Source: Porticoccaceae bacterium (GTDB taxonomy: Bacteria; Pseudomonadota; Gammaproteobacteria; Pseudomonadales; Porticoccaceae). Taken from it: a stretch of 64,000 nt of DNA. Shown piece after piece: positions 19,049-26,766 of the stretch (position 1 is the first letter of the stretch; each line of letters begins with the position of its first letter). A program made the translations under genes and the position numbers. The stretch lies in NCBI GenBank assembly GCA_026005035.1, contig BPKH01000003.1:1-64000 (forward strand). Direction: 5' to 3'. The notes beneath the pieces are model-generated. The model was not told the DNA's origin. It worked only from the letters and a program-made list of their open reading frames with translations, and made no database searches.

Positions 19049-19153
19049 TCAGCCGAGGGTGGTGGCGATCAGGGCGAGCACGACGGCAAGCACCAGGCCG
19101 CCGCCCACCAGGAGGCCGATCCGCGCCAGGCTGCGCTTGTCTTCTGCGAGCAT
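19049..19153 (-). CDS. 34-residue single-pass membrane peptide
   Basis: An ATG at 19153 opens a 34-codon frame. The first 11 residues are charged (MLAEDKRSLAR), followed by one uninterrupted hydrophobic helix (IGLLVGGGLVLAVVLALIA) and a short TTLG end. The layout is that of small inner-membrane proteins. It occupies the otherwise empty gap between pdxJ and the phosphatase. The Shine-Dalgarno is weak, so expression is uncertain. Confidence 0.4.
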   Translation of the reverse strand: MLAEDKRSLARIGLLVGGGLVLAVVLALIATTLG

Positions 19154-19222
19154 GGGTGGCAGAGATCCGAGCAATGATTTGAAAGCCTAGCAAGAGGACG
19201 CTGGCCGTACCCTTGACGGCGG

Positions 19223-19987
19223 TCAAGGCGCTTTGCCGCCCGCCAGCACTTCCAGGTAGGCGCGCACCGCCCGAGCCATCCCCAAGCGCAGGGCGTCCAC
19301 CGTCAGGGCGTGGCCGATGGACACCTCCAGCAGGTGGGGAAGGGCGCGGAAACGCTCGAGATTGTGCAGATTGAGGTCGTGTCCGGCGTTGACCCCGAGG
19401 CCCGCCTCCGCCGCCGCCTGTGCCGCCTCCTCGTAACAGCGAAAGAGCGCTTCGCGGCGGGCGGGGTCGGGGAAGGCCACCGCCCAGGGCCCGGTGTAGA
19501 GCTCCACCCGGTCGGCGCCCACTTCCCGGGCGAGGCGGATCTGCTCCAGGTCGGGATCGAGAAAGAGGCTGACGCGGATGCCCCTCTCCTTGAGGCGGCA
19601 CACCACCGGTTCCAGACGCGCGCCGCTGCGGCGCAGGTCGAAGCCGTGGTCGGAGGTGAGTTGCCCAGGGGCGTCGGGGACCAGGGTCGCCTGATGGGGG
19701 CGGCTCTCCTCCACCAGGTAGAGAAAGCCGGGATAGGTGCCCTCGGCGCCGGCGAAGGGGTTGCCCTCCACGTTGAACTCGATCCCCGGCGTCTCCTCGA
19801 TCAGGCCCGCCAGTTCGAAGACGTCCGAGGGGCGGATGTGGCGTTGATCGGGACGGGGGTGGACGGTGATGCCGTGGGCTCCCGCCGCGATGGCGATGCG
19901 GGCGAAATCGGTCACCGACGGCTCGTTGCCGCCCCGCGAATTGCGAATCAGGGCGATCTTGTTGAGGTTGACCGACAGGCGGATCAC
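19223..19987 (-). CDS. pdxJ: Pyridoxine 5'-phosphate synthase
   Basis: A 254-residue (beta/alpha)8 protein of normal family length. It condenses 1-deoxyxylulose 5-phosphate with 3-amino-2-oxopropyl phosphate to make pyridoxine 5'-phosphate in the cytoplasm. Visible signatures include SVNLNKIALIRNSRG (substrate-binding N-terminus), GITVHPRPDQRHI, EFNVEGNPF with the catalytic Glu, LFLDPDLEQI, and GLGVNAGHDLNLHNL with the His-Asp pair near the C-terminus. The frame is intact although it lies among frameshifted genes. Partner pdxA is not in the window. Confidence 0.93.
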   Translation of the reverse strand: MIRLSVNLNKIALIRNSRGGNEPSVTDFARIAIAAGAHGITVHPRPDQRHIRPSDVFELAGLIEETPGIEFNVEGNPFAGAEGTYPGFLYLVEESRPHQATLVPDAPGQLTSDHGFDLRRSGARLEPVVCRLKERGIRVSLFLDPDLEQIRLAREVGADRVELYTGPWAVAFPDPARREALFRCYEEAAQAAAEAGLGVNAGHDLNLHNLERFRALPHLLEVSIGHALTVDALRLGMARAVRAYLEVLAGGKAP

Positions 19988-19994
19988 GGCGGCC

Positions 19995-20372
19995 TCAGCC
20001 CCAGTCGCCGAAGCGGCGTCGCGGTCGCAGGCGCGGCAGCAGCGCTGCCAGTAGCGCCCCCAGGGCGACGGCGATGGCCCCGTAGAGGAACCACTTGCGC
20101 GACTCGTCGCGCACCAGCTGATCCCGCGCCGCGCGCAGCACGTCCACCTCGCTCTGGAGCATGCGGTTCTGCTTGACGAGCTCCTCGTTTTGCTGCTGGA
20201 GGAGGAGGGCGTTGGCGGCCGCCTGGCGCAATTCGGCGAGCTCCGCCTGGCAGGCGGCGAGGGAGGGATCCGTTGCGGACTCGGCCGAGGGGGATTCGCT
20301 CGCCCCGCTGCTGCCCGCGACGGCGAGTGTCAAGAGAGCGGCAGCAAGCAGGGTTCGGGCCGGAGAGGTCAT
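19995..20372 (-). CDS. TIGR04211-like membrane protein lacking the SH3 domain
   Basis: A 125-residue protein with a signal peptide (to about residue 24), a coiled coil (LAACQAELAELRQAAANALLL and EELVKQNRMLQSEVDVL), one C-terminal transmembrane helix (WFLYGAIAVALGALLAALL) and a basic RLRPRRRFGDWG tail. This coiled coil/TM/basic tail is the ending of TIGR04211 SH3-domain proteins, but the SH3 domain that normally lies between the signal peptide and coiled coil is absent. The start overlaps the YciI-like stop as ATGA. Confidence 0.65.
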   Translation of the reverse strand: MTSPARTLLAAALLTLAVAGSSGASESPSAESATDPSLAACQAELAELRQAAANALLLQQQNEELVKQNRMLQSEVDVLRAARDQLVRDESRKWFLYGAIAVALGALLAALLPRLRPRRRFGDWG

Positions 20373-20662
20373 GGCGCCACCGGAGTCAGAGGTTGGACCA
20401 GGGGTTCGGCAAAGCAACCGGCGGCCAGGCAGGGGTCTTCCGCCGCCCAGCGCTGCGCCTCTTCGAGGCTCGGAAATTCCGCCACCAGCGCCGATCCAGC
20501 GAGCCCCGCCTCGCCGTCGTCCGGGCCGTCGATGGCCGGCAAGAGCCCCGCCAACAGGAGGCGGCCGTCCTCGCGCAGGGCCGCCAGGCGCGCTCGGTGG
20601 GCGGCGCGGCGGGGGGCGTCGGGTCCCGGCGGGCGGGCGCGGTAGAGCACCAGGTACCACAT
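20369..20662 (-). CDS. YciI-family protein
   Basis: A 97-residue alpha/beta protein. MWYLVLYRARPPG opens the first strand, RRAAHRARLAALREDGRLLLAGL provides the conserved His/Arg helix and glycine, and AGSALVAEFPSLEEAQRWAAEDP gives the second strand and helix with the characteristic Asp-Pro. YciI-like proteins are ferredoxin-fold dimers, possibly small enzymes, of unknown role. Start and stop overlap both neighbours (TGATG upstream and ATGA downstream), so it is the middle gene of a three-gene operon. Confidence 0.85.
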   Translation of the reverse strand: MWYLVLYRARPPGPDAPRRAAHRARLAALREDGRLLLAGLLPAIDGPDDGEAGLAGSALVAEFPSLEEAQRWAAEDPCLAAGCFAEPLVQPLTPVAP

Positions 20663-21397
20663 CAGGGTTCCTCCTCCCGCCGCGGGTTGCGCACCAGGGC
20701 CTCCAGGGGAAGGCCGCTCAGACGCGACAGGCCGCGCAGCAGAAACCACAGGGCCCCGACCAAGGCCAGGGTGGTGGGCAGGGCGATGGCCGGAAAGGAG
20801 AGGGCGGTCAGCCTGCCCAGCTGCTCGTTGTAGACGTCGGTGCCGGGGTCCGCGGTGACCAGGGTGCTGGCCAACAGGAAGTTCAGGGCCGCCGAGAGAA
20901 AGAAGGCGCCCGCCACACCCCAGGAGGCGCCTGCGAACACGCGCTCCAGGTGGTGGTGCCCACCCCGCTCGCGCACGGCGCGCTCCACGGCTTCGGTGTC
21001 GATCAGCCCGCCCTGGTAAAAGAGGGTGCGCACCAGGGGCCAGGGGCGTGTGCAGCGATCCCAGCACCGCCAAGCCGAACAGGGCGGGCAGCGCGGCCTC
21101 CTTCCACGCCAGCGCCTCGGGGGGCAGGCCGAGCAGGCTGATGCCGCCGGTCAGCAGCACGCTGGCCGTGCCGAGCGCGGCCAGCGGGTCCAGGCGGCGC
21201 CGGGCAAAGGCCTCGCGAACTCCGTAGGCCAGGGGAAAGGCGAGGGCGGTGAGCAGGGCGCCGGTGGGCCCGAGCGCTTCGGGGCCGCTCCCCCGGGTGA
21301 GGATGAGGGCGGGCAGGACGACGTTGCAGGCGAGCCCTACCCAGGGGCTGCCTCCCCGGCGGTCGCCCGGCGCTGTGGGGGTGTTGCGGCGGGACAC
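20662..21397 (-). CDS. VC0807-like multi-pass membrane protein, one frameshift
   Basis: The N-terminal half, from a GTG at 21397, has hydrophobic segments (WVGLACNVVLPALILTRG, AAALGTASVLLTGGISLL) and the pattern LLTALAFPLAYGVREAFARRRLDPLAAL typical of septation protein A/VC0807-like proteins. The C-terminal half, in another frame, continues LVRTLFYQGG and HHHLERVFAGASWGVAGAFF with two more helices. Removing one base of a run at 21036-21046 gives 735 bases, 244 residues. Function is unknown. This is the most downstream frameshift of the damaged block. Confidence 0.6.
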
Positions 21398-21497
21398 GGC
21401 CAAACTCACTGCGGTGGAGCCGGAGTATACCAGTTGCCCATCCGGACTCGCCAACCACCCCGGGGCATCCGAGGGTGGTTGGCGGTTGCGGGCGAGA

Positions 21498-21529
21498 TCC
21501 CGGATCGCGCTTCGCTCCATCCGGCCTAC
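21498..21529. repeat. REP-like element
   Basis: TCCCGGATCGCGCTTCGC followed by TCCATCCGGCCTAC, another member of the family at 1497-1588. It lies in the 240-base gap between the VC0807-like gene and yciO, which otherwise holds no gene. Confidence 0.55.
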
Positions 21530-21640
21530 GGCCTTTCGTTTCGCCGCCTTTGAGCCGCGGGTGTTCCCGACCTCGCGGGCCACTCCGGACCTCGGCAGAA
21601 CCACCGGCGGGTGCTATAGTGGGCCGCCCGGAGGGGCGCC

Positions 21641-22264
21641 ATGAGCCAGTACTTTCAGATTCACCCCGACAATCCGCAGCGGCGACTGGTGGCCAAGGCG
21701 GTGGAGATCGTCCGCGCCGGCGGGGTCATCGCCTATCCCACCGACTCGGCCTACGCCTTGGGCTGCCACCTGGGGGGCAAGGCGGCCATGGAGCGGATCC
21801 GCGCCATCCGCCGCCTCGACTCCAACCACCACTTCACTCTCGTCTGTCGCGACCTGTCGGAACTGGGCGTCTACGCCCGCGTCGACAACACTGTCTTTCG
21901 ACTGCTCAAGCAGTTCACGCCCGGACCTTACACCTTCATTCTCGAGGGAACCCGGGAGGTGCCGCGCCGACTCCTGCATCCCAAGCGCAAGACCATCGGC
22001 TTGCGCATCCCCGATCACCGCATCACCCAGGCGCTGCTCGAGGTGTTGGGCGAGCCCCTGGCGAGTGTGACCCTCATCCTCCCCGGGGAGGAGTACCCAC
22101 TCACCGATCCCGAGGAGATCCGCCGACGACTGGAGCACCGAGTGGACCTGGTGATCGACGGCGGCCCCTGCGGTCTCGAGCCCACCACGGTGGTCGACCT
22201 CACCGGCCCGAGCCCGCGCATATTGCGCCGCGGCAAGGGGGACCCCGCGCCCTTTGCCTCCTGA
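21641..22264 (+). CDS. yciO: YciO-type Sua5/YrdC-domain protein
   Basis: A 207-residue protein with the YrdC-like fold: VIAYPTDSAYALGCHLGG is the nucleotide-binding start, RLDSNHHFTLVCRDLSEL and KQFTPGPYTFILEGT are typical of the YciO branch, followed by KRKTIGLRIPDH. YrdC/TsaC makes threonylcarbamoyl-AMP for tRNA t6A; YciO is a paralogue with weaker or uncertain activity. The C-terminus contains IDGGPCGLEPTTVVDLTG, the second RNA/nucleotide motif. It precedes the scpA-scpB-rluB operon, as in many gammaproteobacteria. Confidence 0.88.
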   Translation: MSQYFQIHPDNPQRRLVAKAVEIVRAGGVIAYPTDSAYALGCHLGGKAAMERIRAIRRLDSNHHFTLVCRDLSELGVYARVDNTVFRLLKQFTPGPYTFILEGTREVPRRLLHPKRKTIGLRIPDHRITQALLEVLGEPLASVTLILPGEEYPLTDPEEIRRRLEHRVDLVIDGGPCGLEPTTVVDLTGPSPRILRRGKGDPAPFAS

Positions 22265-22280
22265 TCCCGCGCAGGGGTGG

Positions 22281-22286
22281 TACAAT
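22281..22286 (+). promoter_or_regulatory. Possible -10 box for scpA
   Basis: TACAAT lies 29 bases before the scpA start, just after the yciO stop. No good -35 match is seen at the usual spacing, so this is a weak call. Confidence 0.3.
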
Positions 22287-22314
22287 ATCCGGCTCGCAAG
22301 GGCGCAGCCTGCCG

Positions 22315-23133
22315 ATGGTCGATCGCCGCACAACAACGCCCGCCGCGCCCGTCCAGGGCGAGATGCCCCTGGCGGTGGTGCGCGGCAAGGCGATCACCGA
22401 GCTGCCCAAGGACCTCTACATTCCGCCCGACGCCCTGGAGGTGATCCTCGAGGCCTTCGAGGGCCCGCTCGATCTCTTGCTCTACCTGGTCCGGCGGCAG
22501 AACCTCGACATCCTCGAGATCAACGTGGCCGAGATCACCCGCCAGTACATGGAGTACATCGAGATGATGCGGGCCCTCTCCCTGGAGCTGGCCGCAGAGT
22601 ATCTGGTGATGGCCGCGCTGCTCGCGGAGATCAAGTCGCGTATGCTCCTCCCCCGCCAGGCGGAGGCGGAAGAGGAAGAGGAGGATCCGCGGGCGGAGCT
22701 GGTCCGGCGCCTGCTCGAGTACGAGCGCTACAAAAAGGCCGCCGAAGCCCTTGACAGCTTGCCACGCATGGAGCGGGATCTCTTCCCGGCGCGCGCCGAA
22801 CCGCCCGCACCCCGGGGCGGCAGACCCGAACCGGTGGTCGAGTTGCGAGAACTCCTGTTGGCCTTCGCCGGCGTGATCCGCCGCGCCGAGCTGCGCAGTG
22901 CCCATCGCGTGCACCTCGAGCCGCTCTCCACCCGGGAGCGGATGAGCGACATCCTCGCTGCGCTTGAGGCGCGCCGCCTGCTGCCCTTCACCGCACTCTT
23001 CCCCCGCCGAGAGGGGCGGGCGGGGGTGGTGGTCACTTTCCTGGCTCTCTTGGAGCTGGTCAAGGAAGCCCTGGTGGAACTCGTCCAAGGCGAGCCGGGC
23101 GGGCTTCTCCACGTGCGCGCCCGCGCGGCCTGA
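22315..23133 (+). CDS. scpA: Segregation and condensation protein A
   Basis: A 272-residue kleisin. The N-terminal SMC-binding region is seen in FEGPLDLLLYLVRRQNLDIL and AEITRQYMEYIEMM, followed by YLVMAALLAEIKSRMLLP, all conserved in ScpA. A Glu-rich linker (EAEEEEEDPR) and a winged-helix C-terminus (FTALFPRREGRAGVVVTFLALLEL region) follow. With ScpB and Smc it compacts and separates chromosomes. The first 30 residues before DLYIPPDALEV are longer than in short homologues; ATG at 22315 was taken as the first start after the putative promoter. Confidence 0.92.
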   Translation: MVDRRTTTPAAPVQGEMPLAVVRGKAITELPKDLYIPPDALEVILEAFEGPLDLLLYLVRRQNLDILEINVAEITRQYMEYIEMMRALSLELAAEYLVMAALLAEIKSRMLLPRQAEAEEEEEDPRAELVRRLLEYERYKKAAEALDSLPRMERDLFPARAEPPAPRGGRPEPVVELRELLLAFAGVIRRAELRSAHRVHLEPLSTRERMSDILAALEARRLLPFTALFPRREGRAGVVVTFLALLELVKEALVELVQGEPGGLLHVRARAA

Positions 23134-23141
23134 GGTCGGCC

Positions 23142-23765
23142 GTGGAGCGCGCGCGGTTGTTGCGCATTCTGGAGGGCGCCCTGCTCGCGGCGGGGGAGCC
23201 CCTTTCCGTGGAACGCCTGCTCGGCCTCTTCGAGGAAGGCGAGCGGCCGGAGCGCGCCGAACTGGAGGCGGCCCTGGAGGCCCTGGCGGCGGACTGGGCC
23301 GGGCGCAGCGCGGAGTTGGTGCGGGTGGCGGGGGGCTATCGCCTGCAGGTGCGGGCGGAGCTCGCGCCCTGGGTGGGGCGATTGTGGGAAGAAAAGCCGC
23401 GGCGCTATTCGCGAGCGCTCCTCGAAACCCTGGCGGTGATCGCCTACCGACAGCCGGTCACCCGGGGCGACATCGAGCGGGTGCGCGGCGTTGCGGTGTC
23501 GAGCGAGATCATCCGCACCCTAATGGAACGCGACTGGATCCGCGTGGTGGGGCACCGCGATATTCCCGGCCGGCCGGCCCTCTACGCCACCACCCGCGCC
23601 TTTCTGGACCACTTCAACCTGCGAAGCCTCGCCGATTTGCCTCCCCTCGAAGAGATCCGCACCCTCGCCGAGGAGGAGCTGCCCCTGGAGGGTCCGCCAT
23701 CCCCGTCTGCCCAGGTGGTGCCCCTGCCGGTGGCGCCGGATCACCGCCGCAGGAGTGATTCGTGA
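23142..23765 (+). CDS. scpB: Segregation and condensation protein B
   Basis: A 207-residue protein with two winged helices. LLRILEGALLAAGEPLSVERL is the first; YSRALLETLAVIAYRQPVTRGDIERVRG and IRTLMERDWIRVVGHRDIPGRP are the highly conserved second one. ScpB dimers bridge ScpA and Smc in the cytoplasmic condensin. The gene starts (GTG) eight bases after scpA and its stop overlaps the rluB start as GTGA, giving a tight scpA-scpB-rluB operon. Confidence 0.93.
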   Translation: MERARLLRILEGALLAAGEPLSVERLLGLFEEGERPERAELEAALEALAADWAGRSAELVRVAGGYRLQVRAELAPWVGRLWEEKPRRYSRALLETLAVIAYRQPVTRGDIERVRGVAVSSEIIRTLMERDWIRVVGHRDIPGRPALYATTRAFLDHFNLRSLADLPPLEEIRTLAEEELPLEGPPSPSAQVVPLPVAPDHRRRSDS

Positions 23766-24646
23766 AGCACGACGACCCCCGCGCCACGGAAAAGCTGCAG
23801 AAGGTGCTCGCCGCCCTCGGCCTCGGATCGCGGCGCGAGATGGAGGCCTGGATCGCCGCCGGCCGCGTCACCGTCAACGGGCGCCGGGCGGTCTTGGGCG
23901 AGCGGGTGGGCCCGCGCGACCGAATCGCCGTGGACGGTCGGCTCCTGCGCCGGGACGGGGCTTCCCGCCGTCCGCGGGTGGTGCTCTACAACAAGTCGGA
24001 GGGGGAACTGTGCACCCGCGCCGATCCCCATGGCCGCCCCACGGTGTTCGAGCGCCTGCCCTTCCTGAGCCGCGGGCGCTGGGTGATGGTCGGCCGCCTC
24101 GACGTCAACAGCGCGGGGCTGTTGCTGTTCACCACCCACGGCGAGCTGGCCCATGGGCTCATGCACCCGAGTCGGGGGGTGGAGCGCGAATACCTGGTGC
24201 GGGTGCATGGGTCGGTCACCGAGCAGGTGCTGGCGCGGCTCGCCGAGGGTGTCGAACTGGAGGACGGTCCGGCCCGCTTCGAGTGGGTCGTGCCGGTGGG
24301 CCCCCAAGACCGGGCCAACCGCTGGTTCCGAGTGGGGCTGCGGGAGGGCCGCAACCGCGAGGTGCGCCGCATCTGGGAGTCCCAGGGGCTGGAAGTGAGC
24401 CGCCTCAAGCGCATTCGCTACGGCGGGGTGATCCTCCCCTCCTGGGTGCGCGCCGGCGAATGGGTGGAGCTGCCCCCCGAACCGGTGCGGGAGCTCTGCC
24501 GGCTGGCCGGCCTGGATGAGAGCCGCTTCGACTGGCGCCTCACCGCCGCCGAGCGGGAGCGGCTCAGGCGCCAGGAGGCGCGGTTGCGCGCCCGCGGGGC
24601 GGTGCGGCGCGCAGGCGCTACTGGGCGTCCAGGGACTGCCCGTTGA
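23762..24646 (+). CDS. rluB: 23S rRNA pseudouridine synthase B
   Basis: A 294-residue protein with an N-terminal S4 RNA-binding domain (KLQKVLAALGLGSRREMEAWI) and a RsuA/RluB catalytic domain. The catalytic aspartate is in GRLDVNSAGLLLFT; GREGRNREVRRIW-like sequence (GLREGRNREVRRIWESQGL) and RLKRIRYGGVILP confirm the family. RluB makes pseudouridine 2605 in 23S rRNA. The start is GTG overlapping scpB. The last 29 bases overlap the convergent yciK gene. Confidence 0.9.
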   Translation: MKHDDPRATEKLQKVLAALGLGSRREMEAWIAAGRVTVNGRRAVLGERVGPRDRIAVDGRLLRRDGASRRPRVVLYNKSEGELCTRADPHGRPTVFERLPFLSRGRWVMVGRLDVNSAGLLLFTTHGELAHGLMHPSRGVEREYLVRVHGSVTEQVLARLAEGVELEDGPARFEWVVPVGPQDRANRWFRVGLREGRNREVRRIWESQGLEVSRLKRIRYGGVILPSWVRAGEWVELPPEPVRELCRLAGLDESRFDWRLTAAERERLRRQEARLRARGAVRRAGATGRPGTAR

Positions 24647-25370
24647 CGTGGCGGCTGTCGTCGCCCATCAGGTAGAGGTAGGCACCCATGATCGCCTCGG
24701 GCGGGCGCAGCCGGTTGGGGTCCTCCGCCGGATAGGCGGCGGCGCGCATGGCGGTGCGGGTGGGTCCGGGGTTGATGCAGTTAACGCGGATGCGGCTTAC
24801 GCCCTCCACTTCGTCGGCCCAGACCTGGGTCAAGCCCTCGATGGCGAACTTGGACACCGCGTAGGCTCCCCAGTAGGCCTTGCCCCGCCGGCCCACCCCC
24901 GAGGAGGTGAAGACCACGCTCGCCGCCGGTGCCTTTTCCAGGACGGGCAGCAGCTTTTGGGTCATCAGGAAGGGTGCGGTGAGGTTCACCCGCAGCACCT
25001 CTTCCCACAGGCGCAGGGGATAGCGGGCGAGGGGCGTGCGCTGGCCGAGGATCCCGGCGTTGTGGAGCAGGCCGTCGAGGCGGCCGAAGTGGGCGTCCAG
25101 GGCGTGGGCGAGCGCCCGGTAGTCCTCCTCGCCGGCACCGGCCAGGTCCACCGGGTAGATGGTCGGGGTGGGGAGGCCCGCCGCGGTGATCTCGTCGTAG
25201 ACCGCTTCCAGTTTGGCCACCGTGCGCCCCGCCAGGACCACGGTGGCACCGTGGCGGGCGAAGGCCAGGGCGGCAGCGCGCCCGATGCCGTCACCGGCGC
25301 CGGTGACCAGGATCACCTTGTCGGCCAAGAGGTCGGGGGCGGGTCGGTATTCGAGCAGGGATGAGGGCAC
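24618..25370 (-). CDS. yciK: YciK-type short-chain dehydrogenase
   Basis: A 250-residue SDR. The cofactor loop TGAGDGIGRAAALAFARHG, the NAG motif (LHNAGILG), the serine in VVFTSSGVGRRGKAYW and the YAVSK catalytic pair are all present. YciK enzymes are NADP-type oxidoreductases of unknown physiological substrate. The gene order yciK next to gph and ubiG is conserved in Pseudomonas-like genomes, which supports the orthology. The start at 25370 is 24 bases after the gph stop, so the genes are likely co-transcribed. Confidence 0.88.
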   Translation of the reverse strand: MPSSLLEYRPAPDLLADKVILVTGAGDGIGRAAALAFARHGATVVLAGRTVAKLEAVYDEITAAGLPTPTIYPVDLAGAGEEDYRALAHALDAHFGRLDGLLHNAGILGQRTPLARYPLRLWEEVLRVNLTAPFLMTQKLLPVLEKAPAASVVFTSSGVGRRGKAYWGAYAVSKFAIEGLTQVWADEVEGVSRIRVNCINPGPTRTAMRAAAYPAEDPNRLRPPEAIMGAYLYLMGDDSRHVNGQSLDAQ

Positions 25371-25394
25371 GCGCGTACTCCCAAGGGACGGTGG

Positions 25395-26054
25395 TCAGGA
25401 AAAGAGGATGCGGCCGAGGTCGGCGGGCCGTGCCAGCAGGTATTCCGCGCCCCACTGCTCGGGGGCGTCGTCCGCCGCGAGGTAACCCCAGGCGGCGCAG
25501 GCGGTGGGGCAGCCGGCGGCGCGCCCGGCCTCGATGTCCCGCAGATGATCGCCCACCACCAGCGCCTCCCCCGGGGGGACGCCGAGCTGGCGGCAGGCCA
25601 GCTCGACCGGTTCGGCGTGGGGCTTGGGGTGGGCGACGTGGTCGGGGCAGACCACCGCGGCCGGTCGCGCGGGGAAGTCCAGGCGGTCGAGGAGGGGGCG
25701 GGTGAAGCGCTCGGGCTTGTTGGTGACCACGCCCCAGGGGAGGGCGCGGCGCGCCAACTCGCCGAGCACCTCCTCGAGACCGCTGAAGAGGCGGGTGTGG
25801 ACGGCCAGGCGCGCCTCGTAGTGGGCGAGCAGGGCGCGCCGCAACGGCTCGAAGTCCGGCGCCTCGGGGTGCACGCCGAACAAACGCTCCACGAGGCCCC
25901 GGGCGCCGTGGGTGACCGCCGGGCGGACCTGTTCCAGGGGCAGGGGGTCGAGTCCCCGCTCCGCCCGCACCCGGTTCACCGCGTCAGCGAAGTCGGGTGC
26001 GGTGTCGAGCAGGGTGCCGTCCAAGTCGAAGAGCACTGCGCGCAGTCGTCCCAT
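25395..26054 (-). CDS. gph: Phosphoglycolate phosphatase, HAD superfamily
   Basis: A 219-residue HAD hydrolase: motif I FDLDGTLLDTAPDF with both aspartates, motif II region VVTNKPERFTRPLL with Thr and Lys, and motif III/IV VVGDHLRDIEAGRAAG. It removes phosphate from 2-phosphoglycolate produced by repair or by oxygenation of RuBP. ATG at 26054 was chosen over an earlier in-frame codon because AGGGCGG lies ahead of it. It follows ubiG by seven bases and precedes yciK. Confidence 0.88.
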   Translation of the reverse strand: MGRLRAVLFDLDGTLLDTAPDFADAVNRVRAERGLDPLPLEQVRPAVTHGARGLVERLFGVHPEAPDFEPLRRALLAHYEARLAVHTRLFSGLEEVLGELARRALPWGVVTNKPERFTRPLLDRLDFPARPAAVVCPDHVAHPKPHAEPVELACRQLGVPPGEALVVGDHLRDIEAGRAAGCPTACAAWGYLAADDAPEQWGAEYLLARPADLGRILFS

Positions 26055-26061
26055 GTCCGCC

Positions 26062-26766
26062 CTATGCAATCCTGCGGGCGTGTACCAGATAGTTCACGTC
26101 CACGTCCCGGGGGTCGATGCGAAAGTTGCCGGTGAGGGGGTTGTAGGTGATGCCCGCCAGCTCCACCACCTCGCAACCGGCGGCGCGCAGCCAAGCGGCC
26201 AGTTCCGAGGGGCGGATGAACTTGCGGTAGTCATGGGTGCCGCGGGGCAGGAGGCCGAGCAGGTATTCCGCCCCCACCACGGCCAGCAGCCAGGCCTTGG
26301 GGTTGCGGTTGAGGGTGGAGAAGAACAGGTCGCCCCCCGGGGCCACCAGGGCGGCGCAGGCAGCCACCAGGCGGGCCGGCTCGGGGGCGTGTTCGAGCAC
26401 CTCCATGCAGGTGACCAGATCGAAGCCGGCGGGCTGTTCCGCCGCCAGGGTTTCGGCGGCGATGCGCCGGTACTCCACCGCCAGGCCGCTTTCCAGCAGG
26501 TGCAGCTGGGCCACCGCCAACGGCCCCTCGGCGAGGTCGATGCCGGTGACCCGCGCACCCCGCTGGGCCAGGGCCTCGGCGAGGATGCCGCCGCCGCAGC
26601 CCACGTCCAGAACCCGCTTGCCCGCCACCGGCGCGCGGCGGTCGATCCAGTTGGCGCGCAGGGGATTGAGGCGGTGGAGGGGTTTGAACTCTCCTTCCGG
26701 GTCCCACCAGCGGCTCGCCAGGGCCTCGAACTTGGCGAGCTCCTTGGGATCGCCGTGGGCGTTCAC
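26062..26766 (-). CDS. ubiG: Ubiquinone biosynthesis O-methyltransferase
   Basis: A 234-residue class I methyltransferase. [29 protein letters not shown] is split here by my reading into the family-specific start ([15 protein letters not shown]) and the NPLR motif; [16 protein letters not shown] binds [18 protein letters not shown] and [11 protein letters not shown] are UbiG/Coq3 signatures. It methylates hydroxyls of the quinone ring twice in ubiquinone synthesis. The GTG start overlaps the mtaD stop as GTGA. Presence suggests an aerobic respiratory lifestyle. Confidence 0.92.
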   Translation of the reverse strand: MNAHGDPKELAKFEALASRWWDPEGEFKPLHRLNPLRANWIDRRAPVAGKRVLDVGCGGGILAEALAQRGARVTGIDLAEGPLAVAQLHLLESGLAVEYRRIAAETLAAEQPAGFDLVTCMEVLEHAPEPARLVAACAALVAPGGDLFFSTLNRNPKAWLLAVVGAEYLLGLLPRGTHDYRKFIRPSELAAWLRAAGCEVVELAGITYNPLTGNFRIDPRDVDVNYLVHARRIA

